The translations under genes were made by a program, and so were the position numbers. A DNA stretch of 64,000 bases, from positions 68,204,841 through 68,268,840 of the forward strand of contig OX388349.1 in assembly GCA_947579665.1 (NCBI GenBank), written 5' to 3'. Source of the stretch: Sympetrum striolatum (taxonomy: Eukaryota > Arthropoda > Insecta > Odonata > Libellulidae). Shown here piece after piece: positions 52,081-61,760 of this stretch. Below the pieces are notes generated by a model that was not told the DNA's origin, searched no databases, and saw nothing but the letters and a program-made list of their open reading frames with translations. Position 1 is the stretch's first letter; each line of letters opens with the position of its first letter.

Positions 52081-52900
52081 CTAACTGCTTCAAAATCACT
52101 CACCTTGGCGAATATTTCTCACAAATTTGCAAAAATTTTCTTGTAAGCGTAAAAAACATATTACGGTATGATAAAATTAGGTTACTCATGACATTTTTTC
52201 ACGGATTCAGAAATCTTAACATTATTTTGGAGAAGTACCACCTATTGTATGAATTGTCTTAGTAGGATCGTTTCAGAAATTCATTCAAATTCACCGTTCT
52301 TTAAATGAATTACATGCATATAAAAAGGAGGCTATTTATGATGCTATACATTTTCTGTATAACTGCTTGGCTTTGAGTCATAGGCGTTAATAAAAATTGA
52401 GTAAGTTAGAGTTCTTAGGATTATGGACAAACAGAAGAATTCTTAGAATGAGTTAGGCAGATAGAGTAACAAACAATAGATTTATGAAAAGGGCAAATAA
52501 AGATGATGGTGGCTTTTGAAACTAGTTGTGGTTGAATCTGTACTATGATTAAGCTATAATGACTGCTCCCAAAATTATATAACCTATATGGTCGATATCT
52601 TATGCGTGCGTCTTCAAATTTTCACTGCCTTAACAGCAATGAAGGACAAGGAGAAAAAATACGCAATTGAATCCGGATGGTCAAGTGATTTCACCTTTGC
52701 TGAAAGCGGTCTGGGTTGTATTCCTATTTGGAGTCTAAATGTGCAAAATACCTTCAGTTATTGCAGAAGTTTAAAAAATATAAATACCAATCTGAGGAAT
52801 GTCTGAGGAATATCCTTTTAAGAGATGGAAAACAAATTACTATTCCCAAAACTTCCACTGGTCTCCTCGATTTTGATACTCTCTTCTGATCAAGATACTC
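52081..52900. other. AT-rich non-coding stretch
   Basis: Frames at 51903-52262, 52588-52806 and 52754-52939 lie here or overlap its edges and are unrecognised. Confidence 0.55.
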
Positions 52901-53600
52901 TCTTCTTTTTCCTGGGCTAATAATCAACTGAACCTTCATTTTAACCTTCCGCTCTCTAGTTCACTTTCGTTCGATCTCATACTAGCATACGGATGAGATT
53001 GTATACTCCACCACTTTTTACTTCATCGAGCCTCTCCTTTCAAGTACCCTAATTTTGACTTTTTCTTTCTTTTACAATCTCGTTCAACCGTTGCCGGATG
53101 ACATTTGCAAGAGATTACGGCGTACGTTACAATCGCTCGGATGTGCGCGCACGATCTGCCTCGGCGAGGAAATCGGTCGTGTTTCTCTATTATTTAACGT
53201 CCGATGAATAGCGCATGCACACCATGCGAGAAAAGCCGAAAACAGCTACTGATGTTCACGATTGGGAAATGACTGTGAAGAGGTCGGGACTCGATACGGA
53301 ATCGAAGAATTGGAGGACCGGAAAATGTCGGGAAAAAAATAAGATCGGAATAAGGCTCAATCCCCGAATTGAGGCGTATGGAAAAGCTGGGAGCGGGATT
53401 TGGGAAAAATGGAAGACTGGAGAGAAATGGAAAAAGCGTGACAGTAACGGATAGAAACAAAATGCTAGAATAGACCGAAGAATTTCGCAGACGATTCACC
53501 CAATGACGCTTCATGCACGAGACCTTTCGCCCAAAGACGTAATCAGTAGAAAATACGGCTAAAGTCAGTTCATCTAGGAAATTTTTCATTTGTATTTTCA
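52901..53600. other. GC-rich patch
   Basis: CpG-dense at 53085-53220, then purine-rich to 53460. A 131-codon minus frame (53194-53589) and a 79-codon plus frame (53215-53454) oppose each other. Neither has a recognisable family. Confidence 0.45.
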
Positions 53601-54419
53601 GAGGCAGTTCATCTCAAACTTTTGCCAAGAAAGTTGATTACAAAAGCAATTTTACTAAAGAGACATTCATCCTCGAGTATATTTCATTAAATTCCTGCTT
53701 TTCGATTTATATTTTATGTACGCTTTTGGATTTGATTATTTTTTGAACGCCACCGTCAAGAATTCATTTTTACAACAGAAAAAATCTCCTCAGCTGGTTA
53801 CAAAATTTTATACGCATTCCTATAAAAGGGTTTTATCTTAAGACTATTAAAAATTTGACGAGTAAATGATTCTATGAAAGGTATCAGATTTAAAAATTGA
53901 AAATGCACGTAATTTCCTTTTCCTCCTAATAGTAATCCACAAACGGTATTACTAAGATTATTTAATAATTGCTTGGAGAAATATTGACGAGAAAAAATAT
54001 TCTACTAATAAAATATCTCTAGGCTGTGCCAACTCTAGGGTCTCATCTTTGGATGAGAATTTTTCTTGGTAGAACCTTGTATTGGGTTACACTTGTTAGA
54101 TCGTAGTGAAAAATAATTGAAAGTTCCTACACAAGTAGAAAATGTGTACTGGTATTTACCTTACAGAACCTATCCTGTAGTTTTGGCATTAGAAATGCTA
54201 TGAGCCTATTTTATTATCGTAGAATCCAAATGAAACATTTAGTATCTTTATTTTACAGGATAACAAAACATTAGAGATTAAGAGGATTCAGAGGAGTCTA
54301 TATAGATTTCAGAAATGAATAAAAAAGTCTAGTGGCTGCTAAAAAGAATAGCAATAATATACTTACTAGATTGGAGTGGATATCTAGTGGAATAAAGAAA
54401 TTATCTTATGGTGCAAATT
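53601..54419. other. AT-rich non-coding stretch
   Basis: No clear feature. The last 30 bases may be the decayed upstream part of the retrotransposon end at 54420-54467, since GGAATAAAGAA resembles the family sequence before its stop codon. Confidence 0.55.
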
Positions 54420-54467
54420 TACCCTGCCACACGCTGAAAGGTGGTTTGCAAGGCAAAGATGTAGATG
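54420..54467 (+). mobile_element. Older retrotransposon 3' end
   Basis: Carries the same terminal hairpin as copies A and B in mutated form: CCCTGC, then CGCT-GAAA-GGTG, then GCAAGG, followed by a GATGTAGATG tail. The GAAA loop is unchanged and the inner stem can still pair through G-T pairs. Copy B begins exactly at the end of this tail. Confidence 0.75.
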
Positions 54468-54713
54468 CAAATGCTCTCAGATGTAGGTTGGGAATCCTTG
54501 AAAGAAAGGAGATTGGAAGCTAGGCTGCGATTGCTTAATAAATTCAGGGAAACTACATTTTCGGAAGATACAATCGGTATCATGCAATCCCCCTGTTACC
54601 TCGCTCGATCCGATAATGACCGTAAGTTAAGAGAAATAGATGCTAGGACGAATCGTTTTAGATATTCATTCTTTCCGCGAACAATACGTGACAATAACCG
54701 AATAAGGAAGTAG
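54468..54713 (+). pseudogene. LINE polyprotein C-terminal remnant, frame intact
   Basis: The frame begins QMLSDVGWESLKERR and continues through ARLRLLNKFRE and ARTNRFRYSFFPRTIRD to a TAG at 54711-54713. FFPRTIRD followed shortly by the stop is the usual C-terminal signature of CR1/L2-like polyproteins, where WN and LP normally follow. Here NNRIRK replaces that end. The frame is intact, unlike in copy A, but only about 80 residues remain. Confidence 0.82.
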
Positions 54714-54792
54714 TATAGATTCAACTGGTGTTTACACCCCCTGCCACACGCCGAAAGGCGGCTTGCAGGGTATTAATGTAGATTTAGATGTA
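54468..54792 (+). mobile_element. 5'-truncated CR1/L2-type non-LTR retrotransposon, copy B
   Basis: Same family as copy A (1516-1848), with near-identical DNA from GGTTGGGAATCC onward. The 3' hairpin is CCCTGC (54739-54744) with GCAGGG (54765-54770), enclosing CGCC-GAAA-GGCG (54749-54760). The tail is TATTAATGTAGATTTAGATGTA. It is truncated about 10 bases further in than copy A and inserted at the tail of an older copy. Like A, it lacks the catalytic domain and promoter. Confidence 0.88.
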
Positions 54793-55490
54793 ACGAACAT
54801 GCAAATTATAACGCAAGAAGTAAAAGTACTATCCGTTGAGCAAAACTATAAGGATTCCAATGCTTTGTAAATCGATCCGACCCGCGTAGCCTCAGTAGAA
54901 TAAAACGGAAACATTCGCCCGTCCAGGAATTTAAGTGACATTATTATCCTCGAATATTTCCCGACAAAATGAACAATGAAAGGGTAGATACGGAGCAAGT
55001 TAGCGGGACCATCGTTCCTTGCAACCCTCGATATACATGAATGCAAATGAAGTCTCATAATAATAAGGACGGGCTATATAAAGAAGGAGGAGATGGGCAG
55101 GGAAACGAGCAGATGTTGGCTGAAGGGGAAGAAGAAGTTGGCGGAAAGGATCCTCGGATGGGGGTGGAGCAGGGTTTCAAGATTAGATCACGTGATTGGG
55201 AGCGTTCATCGCGGGTAGGGAAGAGAGGAAGATTTGTGTGGGTTGTTATTTTTTCCGAATGGGAAGTGAGAGGGTTATGGGATAGTAGCGTGGGTGGGCT
55301 GACAATAGGCGAGAATCTTCGATGGGGAAGTGGAGGATGGGGTTGGAAATGGGCGTTTCGAGGTCGAAATGATAGCAGGTCTCCGGGTATAGACACTGGA
55401 TGCTGTAGGAGAAAATTCCTACCATTGAATGTGCGATCTTCTCAAAGTTATTTGGGGTTCTAGTGCAAATAAATGGGACCCATGCAAGTC
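54793..55490. other. GC-rich, strongly purine-rich patch
   Basis: Purines are 49 of 60 at 55081-55140. A 140-codon plus frame (55041-55463) and a 113-codon minus frame (55055-55396) oppose each other. Both translations mirror the base bias (Gly/Glu/Arg versus Pro/Ser), so I reject both as genes. Confidence 0.45.
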
Positions 55491-58400
55491 TTCGTAGTTG
55501 ACCCTATTGCTTCCTTTCGTCTCAAATTTAAATGTATGTAAGGATTCGATAAGACTTTTCCTATTATATATTCTCTACTCTTTCATATATTGGTTGATTA
55601 CAATATAGTTTGTATGAAAATTATATTCATCGGTAATCATAAAAATAGCTTATAGTTTGGTTCAAGTATATTGAAAGATCATCTTTCTATTGATTTTATA
55701 TTTTAGGGTGCAACCGTATAAAAAGGAATCCGAATTACTTAATCATTATATTACCAAATTTAGAAAAAGGTGACTCTATTCCTATACATGTCTATAGAGA
55801 AATATTTTACCTACCAATGTCAGATTAAAAAAACAAGAAACACTTTAGCTATTATCTTTAAGTAGATTAAAATGTCTTATTTTACTTTAATAATCTACTC
55901 GGGACCATGAATTTCAATTATTGTCGGTATTTATATTTTTATAATGTAATCATAGCAATTAATACAACTAGCTGACTCGTTTTAAAAGTTTTCTTAGCAG
56001 GATTAGATATATCATGAGCACTGTCTGTATTTACGGTGACGAGATATCGAAGTGGGTCGATAAGAACATTTGATAAGGCTAGAAGAGTTTTAACTCTTAA
56101 ACCTGGATGAAATCATGAAAATATTTAGCAAATAAATTGACGAGGAAAATTATTGAGATATGGAAATAAATAGTATTTGGTATATGCTTGACAATTGATT
56201 TTGCTTTCGGAATCTTTCATATAATGCTCGAATGCCCATATTTTAGCATCCAAAAGAGAGGTTTAAAGAGAGACAGCTATTTTCTGAAAGGAGATCGCCC
56301 GAATACACTATCTCCAACAAAATTATTTTAGTTAAATCGTTTGAATAGGGTGGCCGTCTCATATTTTCCATGCAATCACATTATCGTGCATACTTCGTCC
56401 GTAGTGAATTTATAAATCAGTTTTAAAAGATTATTTTCGCAAAAACTAACTCTAACAGTAATTAATGACCTACATTTGGGATGTTATAAAGGTAGTGCAT
56501 ATATTTCAATCATGAGATAATGAAGTCCTCTGAAATCAAGTAATTCGTTTTCTCATAATGAATATTGTATCGAATGTACTTTGAAGTAAGGTGTATGCTG
56601 AGAATTGTCGACTTTATGAATGTCTTAGATAATGAATGAATCCGTTTGACTTTTCGACCGGAAAAGATAAGATTGAAGATAACTTTTATATGTTACGTAG
56701 AGAAAATCAAAAAGAAGAAAGAACACTTTTATGCCAAAAAATACAGCTTGATTGAAACCTGTCTACCTTCAAACGGGGTATTTCCTTAAATCGACGCAAA
56801 GAAATGCAAATACTACCTCTTTCAATAAATCGTAGGCAAGAATCCATCATGCGTTTACAGCTTTCCGTGATTTTGAATTTATAGGCAACATGAGTTGGAT
56901 AAGATTTTATCAAAGTCAGTCCCGTTGACAGATTTGCAAAATAGGTCAAATAGTGCTTCAGTGATTCTAGGAAATATTTAAGTCGATATTTGATTCATCT
57001 CTGCCAAGCTTTGGACGTATCAGTGCTATTATTGATTTTTCCACGTTAAGCAATATGTATGGGAATTTATAGGAAATAATTTCTGCGAAAAACATCTGAA
57101 CTTTGGAAAGGGAATAAGAGAAAAGGAATTTTCGAAACGAATCCTTCTTAGGCTCTATGTTAATCAAACACAAATTTTTAAGCTTTTTCTGTACGCTCTG
57201 ATATCATACCGGAAGCGTCAATCCTGTATTTATGTGAAAAAAGGAGTTTCCAAAACTCATTTAGCATCTCTTATTCATGCTATCACAAGGAAAGAGAATA
57301 CATTCTGCAAAATTAGAGATTAAATGGTGAATTAAATGGAAAAGTACAAGATTAAGGTTAAACTGGTTATTAGAAAAATACGAAATTTTCCAAAAATACC
57401 TAAACTTTAAAATTCCACTGAAACGAAAATGAAGCATTTACGTGATTAAATTTCTTTGGTAGTTTAACCTACACTGAGTATTTTAATTAAAATTTGTCAA
57501 ATTTAAATTATATTCACCCTAACTTTCTTAATTTTCTTTACTTAATTTCTTTCAATATAAAACACCGTAACTATTCTAAGAAGACAAACAAATCTGTCTG
57601 CATGGCGAGGTTGGTGAAACGATTTCATCGACAGTGAATTCATTAAAACCGGCGGAGTGAATTTATTGAATTAGGGCTAAACCATACTTGTATAGCCAAT
57701 ATGGTTTAGTATGGCTTCATAACAATACTTTTGGAAACTGTAAAACACAGAATTCCTTATCTATCTTACAAATATGAGATATAAGAATAAGTTACAAACG
57801 CCGGGTGAGTTTCATTGATAATATTAAATAAGTAGATCACAAAAATTGATATCAATATTTAATTATGCATTGATAATATAGTTCACTCAAGAAGTATCTG
57901 AAATGACCCATGTATAATTCAAAATTTCGTAATTTTCATTTATTTTCCACTAAATATATCCACTAAAGATTAAGTATTAAGTATATTTAGTACCGAGAGG
58001 AAATTTGAGATGATTAGCGAATTTTAAACGACATTGTTACGCTGTACACACCACTTTCAATGTAAATACGAAATTCGACATTATTCAATTACAGCTACAT
58101 TCTGTGTTCTCGTGAAAAGTACTTGTCATGGCGCCAGATGGAAACTAAAATTTATCTTTTTTCCTGCTATCAATAGCATGACTATCATTTAATTGAAACC
58201 AATGCAACATGCAAATGGCATATGGCATTCCGTTTGTATAATGAAGATTCTGATATATTACACATGATAATGAAATTATTGCTCGAAACTGGTTGGGTAT
58301 TAATTTCCTATTCTTCACTATGTCGTTGTTTGCTTGTGCATAATTAAACCTGGAGGAGATATAGTATCAAATGCATTCTACAACTATTTACTAAAAGCTC

Positions 58401-58880
58401 TGAAGCGCTGATGGAGTTTACCAGTGAAGATTCTCATCATCACTAATAAACTTGATCAGCTCTAGAAGTGAGAGATGAGTTAAGCATTTTCCATTTCGGT
58501 TGGAAATCTTTACGTGGAAAAAATCTACAGAAGTTTAACAAGACAACCTAACTCATGCTTCTTCATCGATGCGTAAGACAAGGGGTAGGCGACAAAAAGT
58601 ATTCCTCGATGTTTAATATATGAATTACATATTTTCACTTCATCAAAAGAAGACAAAAAATTTTGCTATTAAGATGTATCAGTTTTACTTTAATAGCTTT
58701 TATGTTATCAGAGTCATTAACCCGACTGAGAAAAAGTAAACGAAAGATAGAATTTTCTCATAATGTACATACAAATCCATATGTACCTATTTTTCATTTA
58801 TATAGATATGATAGCAGTGATTTATTGGTGTCAAAAAATTAAAGAATAATTCGAATTAAAATGTATCCATGAAATATGAA
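55491..58880. other. AT-rich non-coding stretch
   Basis: Longest AT-rich run near the right side. Frames at 56707-56949 and 56967-57173 are unrecognised. The hairpin at 57677-57709 is listed separately. Confidence 0.6.
57677..57709. repeat. Short inverted repeat (hairpin)
   Basis: CTAAACCATACTTG (57677-57690) pairs with CAATATGGTTTAG (57697-57709) with one bulged base and a 6-base loop TATAGC. It is too short for a typical animal microRNA precursor and no paired flank extends it. Confidence 0.7.
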
Positions 58881-59480
58881 TTTTCGTGTTAAATATGCGA
58901 ATCCGCAATCTCATCCGTATTCATCCACCGATTCATCATGTCTTTAACACTTAACCGGACCATTGAATATTGTAGCCTCCCGGAGGGCATGGCCACCTTC
59001 GAGGCAAAAAGTCCATCCCAGATGTTCTTGCTCAAGTCTAAGGGAGAGCGAGAGATGGGTCGTCCGCAAAGTAATTTCAGATCGGCCCCTTGTTCATACT
59101 CGGCGGGGACATACCCCTTGGCGCAAGGCTGCGATTCATTCGACACGGAGTTGCAAGCAATGGAACGTGTAAATTTTAGCCATGTTGTCCGTAGTGGGTG
59201 GATATGTCCTCCATTTCTCTGGTGTCTCTCAACCCTGAGGGCTTATTTGGTGTGTAAGGGATTTTACACGCGTGGCTGATCCCCTATCAGTGGGTGGGCC
59301 GTGGAGGGGATAGGAGAGGGTATTTTGCGGAAAAGTTAGATGGGGTCGTGGCTTCCTCGCTTCGTTCTCCAATTCAACTGGATTGCACATTCGGACGCCA
59401 TTCGCTTTAATAATCGGATTTAATGGACAATATCGTGACAACGATAATGTCTGTTCGTGTGGACGCTAACATTTATTAGG
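58881..59480. other. GC-rich patch with three overlapping open frames
   Basis: Frames of 85 (58889-59146, minus), 113 (58938-59279, plus) and 69 codons (58963-59172, plus) overlap. The amino-acid make-up of the first two is more balanced than in the purine-rich patches. No family or splice context could be supported. It is the least unlikely place for an unrecognised exon. Confidence 0.35.
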
Positions 59481-60376
59481 AGCGATGCAACGAAGAGCTC
59501 GATAGTGTTCATTATTTTCCAATGTAAGTACCACTTTTCCATATTTCAAATTCATCAAAACAGATGCCAAACAAGTGAATATAATATCTCGAATGAATAA
59601 TTATAACTAAAAATATGGAAAAGAGTTTTGAAATTAAGTAAATATGTTACAACACCACTGAAATCATAAATTAAAGAAAATATTTTAACATTTTCAACAG
59701 CAACATTTCTGTTGCATGTGTCATATATATTTTTAAAGATAAACTCTATATAGTTATCTTATGTAAGGCAATATGGACAAGTGAGCCCCTAACATTTACT
59801 TGAAGAAAACCATGCCGTTGATTTATCCCCTTAACTTCTAAATTAAACATGGAAGGAGTTAAAACAGTAATATAAACACATTTAAACCCTTGCCAATATT
59901 AATAATTTTCCGTTACATTTCCTTTCTAGATCAAAGCCCGCCCTACTTATTCGTATCTTCTCTTGTTTAGCTCCTTCATTACTTCCCCTTATTATAACTC
60001 ACCAGTCAATACCAAAGGTTACTCGTGTACTTTATCTGAAACTTTGAGAATCTTGCTCTTGAGGATACTACAATGAGCCGAAACAAGCCGTAACATGAAA
60101 TACTGTGAATATATATAAGGAGAGATCCGTCTTAGCTACAAGTTTTAATTAGTAATTGATTTAGCAATCAATTATAGTTTTACTCTTCAGCCTTAGTGAA
60201 CAAGACATGCGCGGAAGTTTATGCTCATTCCATCCACAGATTGGCTTACCCTCACTCCCGCAAACTCCGTACCCAATGCACTACTTCCTAGCATGTCGAT
60301 TCCCTTACGATTTCCAGCTACCCACAATATTTATATCATTAGGTAAGTTTGCACGAATAAAGCTAGGTTGAGGACG
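59481..60376. other. AT-rich non-coding stretch
   Basis: No open frame of 60 codons and no element recognised. Confidence 0.6.
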
Positions 60377-60543
60377 CTTAATTTAAATATATTCCTATTA
60401 GAGGAACGGTATGTGTAAAAGATTTTGCAGATTGAATCTCAAACTGACAGAAGTAGAAATGGAATTTGAATATCTTTTATTTTATCTCTTACCTTACCTT
60501 ACTTTTCCTCAAATGCATCCCGTCCTGGTATACCCTCATTCAC
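60377..60543 (+). repeat. Diverged duplicated segment, first copy
   Basis: Begins CTTAATTT.AATATATT and continues with CTATTAGAGG.ACGGTAT, AATCTCAA, GGAAT, TCTCTTACCTT.CC and CATCC, all in the same order as 61101-61269. The offset is 724 bp. Confidence 0.75.
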
Positions 60544-60904
60544 TTGAGCTCCTTCGCGAATTCAATCACACCTAAAAAGTTCACTTACTTATGGATTCTT
60601 GCTTCCAAAAATATGTGTGTCATTTAGTTTTACAGTTGCTTTGACTTTCATCAGTCACTAATCGAGATATAGTTGATATACTTCTTAGTGGCAACACTTG
60701 GGTGTACGGTAGATACAGTGTGAGAATGCAGTTAAGGGATAACAGAGGAAGAAGAATCCGTTCACGGAGTAGGCAAGTTAAAGATCCACTGTTGAAGAGA
60801 AAGGTCTTCACATAAGTGGACAGAATAAAACTGGGCAATGAATGCAGAAATTCAACCGATAATGCCTTTGTGTTATTGAAGGTCATCTCAACAAGAAATG
60901 GTAT
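60544..60904. other. Spacer between duplicated segments
   Basis: An 88-codon minus frame (60620-60886) lies here and is unrecognised. Nothing else seen. Confidence 0.45.
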
Positions 60905-60972
60905 AGGGAGAGAACTTTTACGGATAATTTATTGAAAACGACCAGTTTCGGTGAGTGATCCTCATCTTAAGG
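60905..60972 (-). mobile_element. Retroelement-like repeat fragment with a CGAAAC motif
   Basis: On the minus strand it reads CTTAAGATGAGGATCACTC, then ACCGAAACTGGTCG, then TTTTCAATAAATTATCC. A GATGA...CGAAAC..GGTCG...AATAAA arrangement recurs in many arthropod interspersed repeats. It partly resembles the hammerhead core carried by Penelope-like elements (CTGATGA...GAAAC). The CTG of that core is not intact here, so ribozyme activity is not supported. Assignment is from memory of the motif. Confidence 0.4.
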
Positions 60973-61053
60973 TACACCCCTGGCCAGAATTAACGCACCA
61001 CCGGTCGTTAGGATCGCTAGGGAGGTGGTGCGTTAATTTTATCCAGGACTGTA
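60973..61053. mobile_element. Palindromic Tc1-like miniature inverted-repeat element
   Basis: A 77-bp core (60975-61051) lies between TA dinucleotides (60973-60974 and 61052-61053). Its 28-base arms match at 23 positions when folded, including a perfect 15-bp block AATTAACGCACCACC (60988-61002) with its complement at 61024-61038. The loop is 21 bases. The outer arm ends CACCCCTGG and CAGTCCTGG fit the CAGT.CTGG type of end seen in Tc1-like transposons. There is no coding capacity. It appears to be little more than two terminal repeats joined together. Confidence 0.8.
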
Positions 61054-61100
61054 CAAGAAAAGCAAGCAAGCTCTTTCTTTTTTATATGTCGTTATGATCG

Positions 61101-61269
61101 CTTAATTTGAATATATTGCTATTAGAGGCACGGTATATAAAAGAAGTATTGCATAATAAATCTCAACCTTTCGAAAGCTTATATGAAATTGGAATGTCTT
61201 TCATTTCCTCTCTTACCTTTCCTCACTTTTCTTCGAACGTATCCCATCCTTTCCATTCGGAATCATTCC
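61101..61269 (+). repeat. Diverged duplicated segment, second copy
   Basis: Partner of 60377-60543. Together the copies bracket the CGAAAC-motif fragment and the miniature element, which most likely inserted after the duplication. Confidence 0.75.
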
Positions 61270-61760
61270 TATCCGCTTCCGTATCCTCCTTCTCGCCCGG
61301 CTCTCCTTTGCGAAGAGAACTTTCCCCGCGGAGCGACTCCACGCGGCCGAAGTGGGGAGAAAATGAAATATTCATGCGGGAACGGAGAGGTGAAAAAACA
61401 CGTGGAATTAAAAGAGAGGGAGCGAAAATTAACCATCGGCCGCCGCTCGGAAACAATGCTAAGGTTTGTTACGTTCTGAATGAATCTCTCTCGTAATGGA
61501 CTCTTTTCCATTTCATCTTATTCCCATTCGGAGAAATGTAATGGAAACGAAACAAATTGTTCCCAAAATTTTTTCTGCGAATGTGACTCGACGACCCTTT
61601 CGTCTCTGCATCGTTCTTGTATGCTGATTCGCTCGCTTTTAATATTACTGCGGATTTCGCGAGGGTGCGATTCCGATGAATTTTTCATCGATTGTATCAC
61701 TTCAAATGTTTAAGCTGTGATGCTTCCGGAATTGGGACGCGTTTTGCCAAGCCTTCGAGA
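61180..61760. other. GC-rich, pyrimidine-to-purine switching patch
   Basis: Pyrimidine-rich at 61180-61320, then purine-rich at 61340-61440, with CpGs around 61325-61350. Six frames of 60 to 129 codons overlap on both strands, the longest at 61107-61496. None is recognisable. The left edge overlaps the duplicated segment. Confidence 0.45.

Noticed and set aside
51624..52103. 159-codon minus-strand open frame as a protein gene
   Set aside because: It lies in a pyrimidine-rich patch, so its minus strand is purine-rich and stop-poor. The translation is biased to Lys/Arg/Glu and I recognise no domain. A 119-codon frame overlaps it on the other strand.
55041..55463. 140-codon Gly/Glu/Arg-rich frame
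   Set aside because: The translation mirrors the strong purine bias (49 of 60), and a Pro/Ser-rich frame opposes it over most of its length.
57677..57709. microRNA precursor
   Set aside because: Stem of only about 13 bp with no extension. Animal precursors need roughly twice that.
61107..61496. 129-codon frame and its overlapping neighbours
   Set aside because: Several frames on both strands overlap across the same composition switch, which is expected by chance in stop-poor DNA.
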